From positions 16,052,901-16,116,900 of the forward strand of contig CM028326.1 of assembly GCA_016647705.1 (NCBI GenBank): DNA of 64,000 nucleotides, written 5' to 3'. The DNA is from Eucommia ulmoides. Lineage: Eukaryota > Streptophyta > Magnoliopsida > Garryales > Eucommiaceae. Under the pieces are notes generated by a model. The model had not been told where the DNA came from. It did not search any database and worked only from the letters and a program-made list of their open reading frames with translations. Every line of letters starts with the position of its first letter. The stretch's first letter is position 1. This document shows positions 11,580-22,832 of the stretch, piece after piece. The position numbers and the translations under genes were made by a program.

Positions 11580-11900
11580 TTCGCCTAGGCGATAGAAGTT
11601 CGCTTAGGCGGTAAAAGATCAGTGAGCAAGGAAAATTATGTGTTCGCCTAGGTGGAGGACTTCTCGCCTAGGCGGAGATCCGTTAGTGTATAAACTGAAA
11701 AAATGAGGAGCTGGTTCGCTTAGGCGGTGGTAAGTTCGTCGAGGTGGTGGAAAATAGTATGCAGGACAGAAGGAAAAAAGGCGTGAGTTCGCCTAGGCAA
11801 AAAATTGTTCGCCTAAGTGGTGACCGTCAATGTGTAATTCTGAACAATGAAGGCACTTGTTCGCCTAGGCAGTTGGTTTTCGCTTAGGCGGTGAAGAGCA
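11580..11900 (+). repeat. CGCCTAGGCG palindrome array in Tekay 5' LTR
   Basis: About ten copies or near-copies of TTCGCCTAGGCGG or TTCGCTTAGGCGG are spaced 15-70 bases apart, often in pairs. The matching array in the 3' LTR is at 23583-23900. The same core palindrome occurs in the unrelated family A LTRs. Confidence 0.8.
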
Positions 11901-12463
11901 GGATCATATATTAAGAAATTTCTAAGAGGATCGACAACCGTTTCGGAGCGGGTAACATCTCTTATTAGCTTTTATGATTTATTAAATCAGTTTTCTAGCC
12001 TTAAAATGTCAAAATGAAGAAAATAAATAATAAGACTGTTTATATAAAACTTTAATGGCACTAAAACTCGATAAATCATATTTTTACATAACAAAACGTG
12101 GGGAATGGAAAATTTATGAATGTAGGGCTTCCATCGCACAATTAGGTTAATTTTCTCTATCCTATTAATTTAGGCCCTGTCACAAATAGGTTCACAATTT
12201 CCAAAGAATCAGTAGCGGAAAGTCACAAGAGCTTGTAAGTGCAGATTATCAGGTGAGTATACTGTCTTCTTGCCAAAAATCTATTTTCATATATATATGA
12301 TGGGAAAATATGTTTACTTAAAATTGGACAAATTTATAACTTATATGGATCAAGCGGATTTGAGTATTTTGGAAATGTGGATTAAATTGGTTTTGGAGAT
12401 GGAGGTCGATGCTGTTATTGATTTGGCGATGCTATTTGATTTTTATCTACTATGGCAGAGCGT

Positions 12464-12620
12464 TGTTATGTCCTGTCGATGGGTGTCCAGCAGGCGGTTA
12501 TTGATATAATGTCCTGCCGATGGGTGATTTGGCAGGCAATTATTGATATTATGTCCTGCCGATGGGCATCCGGCAAGCGGATATCGATATTATGACCTAT
12601 CCAATGGGCGTCAAGGCAGA
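12464..12620 (+). repeat. Short tandem repeat in Tekay 5' LTR
   Basis: Three to four imperfect copies of a unit of about 54 bp contain ATTATGTCCTGCCGATGGG and GGCAGGCGGTTATTGAT words. The region is absent from the 3' LTR. Confidence 0.7.
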
Positions 12621-13321
12621 TGGTCATTTGTCCCGCTAGAAAGGCAAATCCTACGGGTGGTACGGTACAGTTGCAACTCCCGATTGTGAGGTTAAAACGA
12701 TCACTATGGCTAACCAGTGAGTGTGTGGTGGGGTGTATTTGAGATGTGTGTTTGAGATGTGGTGTTTTACTTATATTCGATGATTTATTATTTATGGTGA
12801 TTGGTCTTATTTTATACTGAATGGGTTTGAATGGAACTTACATATATTGATTTATTTTCACTGCTTATATTATGGAAATTTTTACTAGACATATGATGTT
12901 TGGTCTACTTATACTTGATCCATTTAAATGTTGTATTCTTTAGAATGTATTATTATTTTAAAAATATTTTTATTAAGAAGGTAGTACACTCGTAGGTGCT
13001 GTAAATAGGCGTTTGTCCCCTACTAGCAATAGGTCCGATCCGGAAGTGCAATAGAGAGAGAGTATCTTGATAGTGTTACTTGAGGCAAATCAAATAGGAG
13101 GTTTTTGGGTTTTGTATTTTGGATGTTATTGAGAATTTTGTAGGGACAAGAGTGTTCCTGAGTAGAGAATATATATATATATATATATATTTGGTTGGTT
13201 TTCGTAATTATATATTGATGCATGTACGTTGTCGCCTATAGTGATAGAATCTCAGATGAGGTTGTGTCAACGTCATGCCGGCCCCATAGGGACGGGTATC
13301 CGGGGTGGGTTGTGACAATTT

Positions 13322-13334
13322 TGGTATCAGAGCC
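13322..13334 (+). other. Tekay primer-binding site (initiator tRNA-Met type)
   Basis: TGGTATCAGAGCC lies four bases after the LTR end. It matches the complement of the 3' end of plant initiator tRNA-Met, the usual primer for chromoviruses. Confidence 0.9.
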
Positions 13335-13559
13335 TAGGTTATAGGTTTTGTAGACTTGCCAGTGGTTGTAGCATAGAGGATCCTAAAATAAAAAGACGTG
13401 TTAGTCGTCTTGTCAGTAGGGTACTCTAAAATAAGGTGTCGGTGAGTGATTTTGATATTCGCGTAGTAGTTATTTAATGTATATTAATTACTGTCATTTT
13501 TTTTTTGGGTTAGCCTAGTTAGTCGTTGAGCTGAATTTTATGGTTCATAATAGGTATAG

Positions 13560-14739
13560 AAGGTGGAGATGAAAACTCTGGGAATGTGGGACCCCAGAGG
13601 CAGGTAGAATCCCCGAGGCAAGTGGTGCCTCAGGAATAAGGAGATAGGATGCAGGAAAGTTTGCATGCTATGGAATCCCACAGACAGGGTGATATGCTAC
13701 AAGGGAGATTAGACACGGTTGAAAGAATTTTGCAAGCTGCTGCTCAACTGACGGAGCAGCAAGCGAGGATTATGGAAAGTCAGCAAGCCTCAAGTAATAC
13801 TGCTATATCTCAGGTAGTACGCTTGAAGAGATTTAAAGAGTTGGACCCTCCGGTTTTCACCGGGACAGCGGGTCCAACTGATGCTGAAAATTTGCTTAGA
13901 GGTGTGCGCCTTGTGTTTGAGGCGATCGGGATTGTCGACGATAGTTGATTCCCCTTACCACTTTCCAGTTGAGAGAAGAAGCGAAGCACTGGTGAGAGAA
14001 AATGAAAAGGTTAATTTCCATTGCTGGCGAGGGGATTACTTGGGATCGGTTTGTTGCTGTATTTTAAAAAAAAAGTATTTTCCCGAGTCGTATCAATATC
14101 AGATGGAAGAGGAATTCATAACGTTGAAGCAGGAAAAAATGATGGTGCAACAATATGAAGTTTGATTTGATGCTTGGTCTCATTTTGCCCCGGATTTGGT
14201 TAAAACTAAAGAGGCAAAGTGCCGACGTTTTCAAAAGGGCTTAATCTAGAAATTCGTTCCAGTTTGACGAGCCGACCGATCAAGAATTATGTTGAGCTAG
14301 TGAATATGGAGAAGTTAGTAGAGCGAGATGTTCAGGAAGCTATGGAGAGTCATGAACAGTCTAAGAAGAGTCGATTTGAGTCACCCCGTAGATTTCTGGG
14401 CGATACTTCGCGTAGGGCGGTATCTCGACCGCCATTTGCTAGGGCCTCATCATTTATCCTTTTTGTTAGGAGTCAGGGTCCTCGGCATTCATATACCGAG
14501 TGATAGCAAATTATGTCGGAATCTAATATTGGTCCACAGAGGCAGGGGAGGAATCTGCCGTCTAGCCGAGCTGGGAGAGGTAGATGTTATCAGTGTGGGG
14601 CATCGAATCACTTCACTAAAGACTGTCTTATGGAAGTGCCGATATGTTTTCATTGCAATGAGCCGGGTCACATATCCGTGAATTATCCAAAATTTGCTTC
14701 TACATCTATACTTCCTGTGAGCAGTATGGGTAGTGCGGG
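13560..14739 (+). pseudogene. Tekay gag
   Basis: The clear reading starts at MQESLHAMESHRQ (13649), with LKRFKELDPPVFTGTAGPTDAENLL typical of Tekay gag. Frameshifts around 13945-14050 and 14165-14230 break the capsid region, seen as KKKYFPESYQYQMEEEF, HFAPDLVKTKEAKCRRF and NLEIRSSLTSRPIKNYVELV. Two zinc knuckles follow near 14585-14690: CYQCGASNHFTKDC is intact, while CFHCNEPGHISVNY has lost its last Cys. Gag normally packages RNA in virus-like particles. The frame is cut by the family A insertion at 14740 and resumes in the protease at 19324. Confidence 0.85.
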
Positions 14740-16411
14740 TGATAGGTGTGATCCACCTACGTATTTCCAAACTGAATTAAGTTAGTTTTTGAGCGTTTAT
14801 ATAGTATTTTATGATGTTTTAATTAGTTTTATTACTTTTTGTATAAATCAGGTGTGTGGGAAAAAAATACAGGAAACTGAAGCGAAAACGATAAGATCGA
14901 ACCAAAATCGGACGAAGTTACAGTGGATAAACAAGCTCGAAGGCTAAAATATGAAACAGGCCCACCGTCTAGGTGGTGAAGAAGCTGAGAAAAGAGAAAA
15001 TATTACTGACGAACCACCACCTAGGCAGAAATTCCACCGCCTAGGCAGAAATCCAGCAGAGAAATCAAAGATAGGCTACTGACAGCCCACCACCTAGGCA
15101 GAAATTCCTTTGCCTAGGTAAAAATTCAGCAGAATATTCTTCCACGTCCACCGCCTGCTTTACCACCTAGGCGATCAGCCGAATCGACCTAACTCCGCCT
15201 AGGCGGAAACCCATTCTGTTGTACAGTCTGAAGATATTTTTAGGATATTATCCCCTCTCCTCACCCTTTTTCGGTCTCTTTTGCTTTTTTGAGCACCTTA
15301 GGCCATATTTAGGCTATGGTTTAGGAGTTTTAGAGGTGGAGCTCACATCCCGAAATGGAGAAGATGGTGAATCGATTATTAAGCGTTCTTAGCAATTTAT
15401 CTTCGGACGAGGCTAAGTTCTTCGATTATTTTTCCTTATTTCTTTATCTTAGGATCATGTGAGCATGTTTAACTCATTATTTTATTGTATATGCGACTGT
15501 GGTGTCGAGTTAAATATGAATTGTAATAGGGATTAATAATATATTTATAAATACGTGGTTTGGATGATTTCGGTGTTTCGTTTGTGATTGTTCTTCGTAG
15601 TTCGATTGTATTTATCGTATTGTTTGTTTATCCTGCTTAGTTAGATAAATGGAGAATATGGGATTTTGACAAACCCCGGATTCGGATTTGGGTAAACAAA
15701 CATCACGATTATATAACCTGGTCGGGGTTTGAATCGTGGAGAATCGATAACATTGGGGCAAGACTCACGCTACCTAGGGTCGTTAAGACGTTTAGGGGGA
15801 CTTCTTCATTGACTTGAAGTTGCGTTATATCCCTTGTCTTACAATCGGGAGAGGTGGCGAGGGAGTTTTAGAACGGAGATTGTGAATAAGGTAAATACAA
15901 CGCGACGATCCAATAACCCGGGAAGGAGTTGGATTGTGTGTAATCAATGACGCTGGGTGAGACTCACGTGACCTAGGGTCATTAAGACGTTGAAAGGGAC
16001 TTCTTCGTTGACCCGAAGTCATGTATTCCCCCGTCTTACACTCGGGAGAGGTGGCGGTGGAGTTTACGTATCGAGATTGTCAAATAGGTCAAACACCGTA
16101 AACGTGAGTAAATCGAGATCGAACATGTATTTGTAAACACGTTAATCCCTAGGAAATGCCTTACCCTAAAACATATTAGTATATTAATGTAGTTAATTTA
16201 GGTTATATTAGTATTAGTTTAATTAATTAGATATATTTGTTTTCCGCCTAGATAAAGTTAGGTCACGACAAACGCGGTATTCGATATTAATGACACTAAT
16301 CCCTGCGGATACAATAACTCAATCTTAACGATCACACTATACTAAAACTTTGACCTCGTACACTTGCGAGTAGTCATATACGTAAAGGATAGTAGAATCC
16401 TTCGGCATACA
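14740..16411 (+). repeat. Family A 5' LTR of the deleted element
   Basis: This LTR is 1672 bp, starting TGATAGGTGTGATCC and ending TTCGGCATACA. It contains a CCACCGCCTAGG palindrome cluster at 14965-15205 and two copies of the tandem unit (near 15748 and 15949). Its last part ends with AGTAGTCATATACG..., unlike the CGCTACCA ending of the complete copy, so this copy represents another subfamily. Confidence 0.85.
14965..15205 (+). repeat. CCGCCTAGGCGG palindrome array
   Basis: About seven copies or half-copies of CCACCGCCTAGGCAG, CCACCACCTAGGCAG and CTCCGCCTAGGCGG lie directly upstream of the presumed core promoter of the LTR. Confidence 0.8.
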
Positions 16412-16612
16412 AGTTTTTGGCGCTGTTGCCGGGGATTGTTTTGTTGATTATTGCCGGAGAAACGCGGTAACGGCCGGAGACTTAAGTTTTAGATAAGAGA
16501 AGCAAGTGTATTGTATTCTAGTCCCGTCAACACTCCAAGTTTTTAGCGCCGTTGCTGGGGATTGGTCGTTAGGTGAATTCAATTCTTGGCGATCGCTACC
16601 AAGTTTTTGGTA
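16411..16612 (+). repeat. Three successive LTR/primer-binding-site junction copies
   Basis: The first junction has PBS TGGCGCTGTTGCCGGGGA at 16418-16435. A second PBS-like copy, TAGCGCCGTTGCTGGGGA, is at 16544-16561. A third, truncated junction CGCTACCAAGTTTTTGG is at 16594-16610. The complete family A copy has just one (31220-31237). The third copy carries the LTR ending of the other subfamily. Confidence 0.8.
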
Positions 16613-18289
16613 ATGATTGTAGGGCATTGATTTGTTGTTATTATTGATATTGTGTGTAAATAACTTAATTTTACTTTAGGCATTTCTTTGTATATAATTT
16701 TTCGTTTGTAGTTTTGTTTTTGTTTCTTATGCAGGGTACGTGTCGATGTTAGATCGACGGGTATTGTTGCATCCCTTTCGACGGGATTCCAAACTGTTTT
16801 ATGTTTCTTGGACAAGCACATAAGCCAGTGAGGCATTTCGTTGAAAGATTGAGCCCAACAGCACAAAACCTCGCCAATCTTGAGGGCATTCTGAAAATGT
16901 CGGGCTGAGGACATTAAACCATGCGCTTCTTGGGAGGCAACCCAAGGTCAAATAAGTTAAATCCGTCACATCCGACTTGATTCGGAGGCGAGATCCTCTC
17001 GCCTCCCAGGTAAGTGTTCTAAACACCCTTCGTCAACATGCTTTAAATTTAATATATTGAGATTGATGATTGGGATCATTGAGGACACTCTCTATTTTGA
17101 GTTCAGAAGTAATGTGCAGTGTGTAGTATGTTAGTTTATGTGTTACTGTTTTCTCGTATTGCATGTGTGTTTAGGTTAGAGTGTGTTTATGTTTTTGTGT
17201 TGTTGTTTATATGTTGAGTTTTGTGTTCATCTGGATCGTTACCCGATGATGATAATTACCCCTGGTTGTTTTCGAGGTCAAGGGTAATACCCATGCATGT
17301 GTGATTCTGTGTGCTTGACTATACTTTTTGGTAAAAATTATTGTAAATCCTAATTTGCACAGGTACATAGACTCAATGTATTTCTATTCAATTTGACTTG
17401 AGGACGATTTTCGATTATCCAAATTCATGACATAATAAGGATTCTAGAACTTGATTTAGGGGAAGCTTGAGGCAAAATCCTAGGCAAGGTAGTTCAGGAG
17501 ACGTGATTTAGGCATTCTCTTTGTCGTTTAAGCCTTTTTAAGCCTACCTTATTACATGTGTATCCCTCGTTACCTTGTCGAAGCCTAAATGCAAATTCAA
17601 TTCAGAACACATAAACTAATACCATGGCCAGTGGATCTTTTTCCAAACCTAAATCACTAAATTTAAAGGCACATTTGAGTAAATCAAGTTAGCAATTGTA
17701 AATGCTACTTGATGTGAGCGATTGGATTTAGGGCGAACTTCTATTTGGTTCGGTATTTGAGTACTTCACTTGTCGTTTTTCATTTGTATTTCACACATCC
17801 ATTCAATTGTAAAAATCAAATAAATTTAGGGGTGTGTTCGTTGAAAAAAAAAAGAATCAAATTTAAATACGGTTTTTATTTCCGTTTCTTTTGACAAGTG
17901 AGTACGTCGGTCTTAAATGCATGTTCGAGATTGTTTCTAATCTTTCTATGGGAGTTCGAGAGTGAATGTGCCAAGCGTTGAGCCTTGGGTAACATTAACC
18001 CGTTTTCTATTCCAAATTACCCTTGGCCATCTATCCCTTAACCGAACCAAGCCCTAATGATCTCTACGAACTACTTAACCAACATTAGTGGAGAGTGGAC
18101 CCCAATCTGGCATATGGAAATCCTAGTTCTTCACGGTCTAAGTCATGAATTTCATTGGGGGATAATCCAATCCGGTCGTTGTATAGTTATATTATTGAGT
18201 CTCGCACTAACACATTTACAGAATCTAGAATAGCGTTCACCATTATTGCATATCGAAATTCTAGAACCTCATGATATGTTTTACCGCCT
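16613..18289 (+). other. Non-coding internal region of the deleted family A element
   Basis: This aligns by eye with 31240-33720 of the complete copy, minus most of gag. A gag stub (about 16745-16910) reads like the start and the end of the gag frame joined together. Two hairpins follow (16929-16946 and 16984-17006), then more than 1.2 kb of shared non-coding sequence, for example TCATGACAT...TTCTAGAACTTGATT. The end at about 18289 is a deletion junction running straight into LTR sequence. Confidence 0.75.
16929..17006 (+). other. Two RNA hairpins conserved in family A
   Basis: Hairpin 1 is CTTGGG-AGGCAA-CCCAAG at 16929-16946. Hairpin 2 is GGAGGCGAGA-TCC-TCTCGCCTCC at 16984-17006, a perfect 10-bp stem with a 3-base loop. 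Both recur downstream of gag in the complete copy (32355-32372 and 32410-32432), the second with one C-to-T change that leaves a G-U pair in RNA. Confidence 0.8.
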
Positions 18290-19323
18290 GTTGAGCGTTC
18301 TTAGCGGTTTATCTTCGGATGAGGCTAAGTTCTTCGATTGTTTTTTTTAATTTCTTTATCTTAGAATCATATGATCATGTTTAGCTCTTTATTTTATTAT
18401 ATATGCAGCTATGGCCTTGAGTTAAATATGGATTGTAGTAGGGATTAACACTATATTTATAAATACGTTGTTTGGATGATTTCGGTGTTTCGTTTGTGAT
18501 TAGTCTTCGTAGTTTGATTTTATTTATCGTATTGCTTATTTATCATGCTTAGTTAGATAAATGGAGAATACGGGGTTTTGACAAACCCCAGTTTTGGATT
18601 TGGGTAAACAAACGTCACGATTATATAACCCGGTCGGGGTTTAAATCGTGGACAATCAATGATGTTGAGGCAAGACTCACGCTATCTAGGGTCGTTAAGA
18701 CGTTGAGAGGGACTTCTTCATTGACTCAAAATTGCGTTATATCCCTCATCTTACACTCGAGAGAGGTGGCGAGGGAGTTTTAGAACGGAGATTATCGATA
18801 GGGTAAATACAACGCGACGATCCAATAACTCGGGAGGGAGTTGGATTGTGTGCAATCAATGATGCTAGGCGAGACTCATGTGACCTAGGGTTGTTAAGAT
18901 GTTGAGGGGGACTTCTTCGTTGACTCAAAGTCATGTATTCCTCCGTCTTACCCTCGGAAGAGGTCGTGGGAGAGTTTACGTACCGAGATTGTCAAATAGG
19001 GCGAACACCGTAAACGTGAGTAAATCGAGATCGAACACGTATTTGTAAACACATTAATGCCTAGGCAATTATTTACCCTAAAACATATTGGTATATTAAT
19101 GTAGTTAATTTAGGTTATATTAGTATTAGTTTAATTAATTAGATACATTTGCTTTCTGCCTAAATAAAGTTAGGTCACGACAAACATGGTATTCAATAGT
19201 AACGACACCAATCCCTATGGATACGATAACCCGATCTTAATGATCACACTATACTAAAACTTTGACCTCGTAAACTTGTGAGTAGTCATATACGCGAAGG
19301 ATAGTAGAATCCTTCGGCGTACA
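18290..19323 (+). repeat. Truncated family A 3' LTR
   Basis: This begins in mid-LTR at GAGCGTTCTTAGC (equivalent to about 15381) and ends CTTCGGCGTACA. It contains two tandem units (near 18660 and 18862). The polypurine tract and the palindrome cluster are absent. Confidence 0.82.
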
Positions 19324-20178
19324 GCTAGTCCTAGCACTGCCTAAGGGCGTGGTAGGGGAGTGGCTAGTAGACCTCCTATGCGAGGCTGTGTTTTTGCTAC
19401 TACTCGATAGGATGCCCAGGCTACTCCCGATGTGGTCACGGGTATCATATCCTTATATGCTAGAGATGCTCGTGCCAATATTGATCCCAGTTCTACACAT
19501 TCATTTGTTTTGGAAATTTTCATGATATCATATTGTATTGTTATTTCCACTCTGGTGGGTGAGTCGGTTTGGACAGATAGTGTGTTCAAAGACTGTCTGC
19601 TTTGGATAGGTGATAGGAAGTTACTGGCAGATTTATTACCCTTGGGTATTCACGATTTTGATGTGATACTGAGTATGGATTTGCTATCTGAATATCATGC
19701 CACCGTGAATTATTTTAATAAAGAAGTGATATTCCGAATTTCAAGTAAGCCAGAGTTTGTATTTGTGGGAGACAGAATTATTACACCTGTTAGTCGAATT
19801 TCAGCACTCGAAGCTAGGAAATTATTGCAGAAAGGTTGTCAGGGATATCTTGTACATGTGATTGACACTAATCAGAGAGAAGTCACATTGGTAGATATTC
19901 TTGTGGTTAGAGATTTTCTTGAGGTATTTCCGGATGAATTGCCAAGGTTGCCAATAGATAGGGAGATGGAATTCACGATCGAGTTACTTCTAGGAATTGC
20001 TTCTATATCGATTTCACCTTATCGTATGGCGCCTAACGAGCTGAAGAAATTGAAGCTGCAGCTGCAAGATTTATTAGATCGTGGGTTTATCAGACCCAGT
20101 GTTTCCCCGTGGGGTGCTCCAGTGTTGTTCGTAAAAAAAAAGGATGGCATGATGAGAATGTGTATAGACTATCGGTAG
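19324..20178 (+). pseudogene. Tekay protease and start of reverse transcriptase
   Basis: The protease part reads [21 protein letters not shown] near 19432-19500, where the catalytic motif is DPSS instead of the DPGS expected for this lineage. [21 protein letters not shown] and [23 protein letters not shown] lead into the RT ([42 protein letters not shown]). An in-frame TAG at 20176-20178 replaces the conserved Gln after CIDYR. The same frame continues without frameshift to 22266. Confidence 0.88.
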
Positions 20179-20802
20179 TTGAATAAGGTGACGGTTCGAA
20201 ATAAATATCCGTTGCCTAGGATTGACGATCTGTTTGATCAGCTGCAGGAAGCTAAAGTGTTCTCCAAGATAGATCTTCGGTTGGGGTATCACCAATTGAA
20301 AGTCAGAGACAGTGACGTAGTGAAAACAACGTTCCGTACTAGATATGGACACTATGAATTCCTAGTTATGCCCTTCGGATTGACGAATGCCCCTGCTGCT
20401 TTCATGGATCTAATGAATCGAATTTTTCAACCCTATTTGGATCAATTTATTATCGTATTCATAGACGATATATTGATCTACTCCCCAAGCAGAGAAGAGC
20501 ATACAGAGCTTCTTCGGATTGTGTTACAGACGTTACGGGAGAAGAGGTTATATGCGAAATTCAGTAAATGCGAATTTTGGTTAGATCATATGGTATTTTT
20601 GGGGCATATTATTTCGAGAGATGGTATTCAAGTGGATCCAAAGAAAGTTGAAGCAGTTATTCAATGGGAAAGGCCGAGAAATGTGACGGAAGTGCGAATT
20701 TTTTTAGGATTGGCAGGTTATTATCGACGGTTTGTTCAGGGATTTTCTGTGATAGCTGCCCCGTTGACTCGTTTGACCCGCAAAGAATCCAAGTTTGAAT
20801 AG
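20179..20802 (+). pseudogene. Tekay reverse transcriptase catalytic part
   Basis: [37 protein letters not shown] (first catalytic Asp), [20 protein letters not shown] and [14 protein letters not shown] (the YxDD motif, here FIDD as is usual in gypsy) are all present. So are [21 protein letters not shown] and the thumb region. The frame ends at a TAG (20800-20802) where the family has Trp. It synthesises element DNA from its RNA when intact. All interruptions here are single transitions. Confidence 0.9.
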
Positions 20803-21600
20803 ACCGATAAACACGAACAAAGTTTTCAGGAGTTGAAGACTAGATTGATATTGACACCAATCTTATCTCTCCAGACAAAAGGAGATGGCTTCGTGATTTA
20901 TACCGACACATCACACCAAGGGCTAGGATGTGTTTTAATGCAGCATGGACATGTAATCGCATACGTATCTCAGCAACTGAAGAATCATGAGCATAATTAC
21001 CCTACGCATGATCTGGAGCTGGCAGCGATTGTATTTGCCTTGAAGATCTGGAGGAATTATTTATATGGCGAAACCTGTGAAATATACACTAATCATCAGA
21101 GTTTAAAATATCTATTTACCCAGAAGGAGTTAAATTTGAGGCAAAGGCGTTAGATAGAATTGATTAAATATTATGATTGCGCTATTCACTACCATCCAGG
21201 GAAGGCTAATGTTGTAGTAGATGCTTTTAGTTAGAAATCAGCTGGTTCGATCGTACATATTCAAGTAATTCATACTAATCTGTATGTCGAGCTGAGATCG
21301 ATGCGAGTTCAGTTAGCGGTTGGTCAAACGGTGGCATTGCTTGCAACGTTGACGTTGAGGCCGACATTGATAAATCATATTATTGAAGCTCAGAAGTTAG
21401 ATGATCAATTAGGGAGGATTCAAAATAAAGTAAAAAATAGGTTTAGAACTAATTATCAGATTAGGGATAGTGATGAGGTGTTGATGATTGACAATAGGTT
21501 GTGTGTGCCTAATGATATCAATTTGAAGAATGATATTTTGGAAGAGGCGCATAACTCCCCATATGCAATGCATCCAAGCTGTACCAAAATGTACTGAGAC
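20803..21600 (+). pseudogene. Tekay RNase H and integrase zinc-binding region
   Basis: The RNase H part has [42 protein letters not shown] and [13 protein letters not shown]; the expected Asp in YTDH reads N, so a catalytic residue is changed. A TAG at 21151-21153 falls at a conserved Trp. YHPGKANVVVDAFS and a linker follow. The integrase HHCC domain begins with HNSPYAMHPSCTKMY. The frame is the same as for the RT. Confidence 0.87.
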
Positions 21601-22788
21601 CTGCGTGAGTATTATTGGTGGATTGGAATAAAGCAGGAAATTGCAGAATTTGTTGCTAGATGTTTGATTTGCCAGCAACTAAAGATTGAGCATTAGCGTC
21701 CAAGTGGGATGCTGCAACTTCTACCTATTCCCGAGTGTAAATGGGAACATATTACGATGGATTTTGTTTCTAGATTACCCCGTACTCAAAAAGGTCATAA
21801 TTCCATTTAGGTGATCGTCGACAGACTTACCAAGTCCGCTCATTTTCTGGATGTAAAGACGACATATTCACTTGAGAAGTATGCTCAATTGTATATCGAT
21901 CAGATTGTGAGGTTGCACGACACCCCGATTTCTATTGTGTCGGATAGAGATCCGAGATTTATTTTGAGATTCAGGCCAAGTCTTCAAACTGCTTTGGGTA
22001 CTAAGCTGAACTTTAGCACCGCTTTCCATCCTCAGACAAATGATCAATCAGAGCGTACAATTCAGACATTGGAGGATATGCTGAGAGGATGTGTGTTGGA
22101 ATTTCCTGGTAGATCGGATGATTATTTGTCGTTGATGGAATTCGCTTACAACAACAGCTACCATTCAGCTATTGAGATGGCCCCATATGAAGCATTGTAT
22201 GGTAGGAAATGCAAAACCCCAGTCTGTTGGACTGAGGTGGGTGAAAATTGTTGGCGTCGGATATAGCTCAGATGACTGCGGATAAAGTGAAGGTGATTTG
22301 AGAAAAATTAAAAAATTCTCAAAGTCGACAAAAGAGTTACGCAAATAATCGTCGGAGGGAGTTGGAGTTTGAAGTGGGAGATCATGTATTTTTGCGTATC
22401 TCTCCGTGGAAATGTATAATAAAGTTTGGAAAGAAAGGAAAGTTGAGTATATATCGGACCATAAGAAATTTTAAATCGGGTTGGCGCTGCGGCGTATAAA
22501 CTTGCATTACCGCCAGAGTTGTCTCGACTACACAACGTTTTTCATGTATCGATGCTCCGGAAATATGTGCCAGACCCTTCTCATGTATTGACTTCGCAGC
22601 CGATCGAATTGGAAGCAGATTTGACTTATGTTAAGGAGCCAGTCCAAATCTTAAGTCATAAAGACCAGGTGTTGTGAATGAAAATGATCCCGTTAGTCAA
22701 AGTGTTGTGGCGCAGTCATGCAGTAGAAGAGGCGACGTGGGAGCGAGAAGACGAGATAAGGAACAAATACCCACATTTGTTTGTTTAA
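21601..22788 (+). pseudogene. Tekay integrase core and chromodomain
   Basis: EFVARCLICQQLK completes the zinc-binding domain. The DDE core shows WEHITMDFVSRLP, ISIVSDRDPRF and DQSERTIQTLEDMLR, so all three acidic residues are retained. After 22266 the frame shifts in the GPY/F-like region (VGDHVFLRISPW, GKKGKLS). The chromodomain follows: LTYVKEPVQILSHKDQVL and IPLVKVLWRSHAVEEATWEREDE, ending KYPHLFV at 22788. The chromodomain is thought to steer integration to heterochromatin. Stops at MY*D, EH*R, SI*V and VL*M are all explainable by C-to-T or G-to-A. Confidence 0.88.
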
Positions 22789-22819
22789 GGTAATAAAATT
22801 TCGGAACAAAATTTCTTTT

Positions 22820-22832
22820 AGGAGGAAAGAGT
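22820..22832 (+). other. Tekay polypurine tract
   Basis: AGGAGGAAAGAG lies immediately before the 3' LTR start TGTAAGACCCC. Confidence 0.8.

Larger units (their letters stand above)
10710..13317 (+). repeat. Tekay 5' LTR
   Basis: This LTR is 2608 bp. It contains a foldback at 10985-11097, a cluster of CGCCTAGGCG-type palindromes at 11580-11900 and a short tandem repeat at about 12467-12620. It is longer than the 3' LTR mainly because the latter lacks the part equivalent to about 12386-13205, and because the foldback's second arm exists only here. The putative promoter has not been located with confidence. Confidence 0.88.
14740..19323 (+). mobile_element. Deleted family A element inside the Tekay element
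   Basis: A 5' LTR (14740-16411) is followed by PBS-like sequence, non-coding internal sequence and a 3' LTR lacking its first part (18290-19323). Flanks GCGGG (14735-14739) and GCTAG (19324-19328) are an imperfect match, so the target duplication is only a candidate; removing the element does rejoin Tekay gag and protease. Compared with the complete copy at 29635-35470, most of gag has been lost, and the polypurine tract plus about 640 bp of the 3' LTR have been deleted. No coding capacity remains. Confidence 0.82.
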
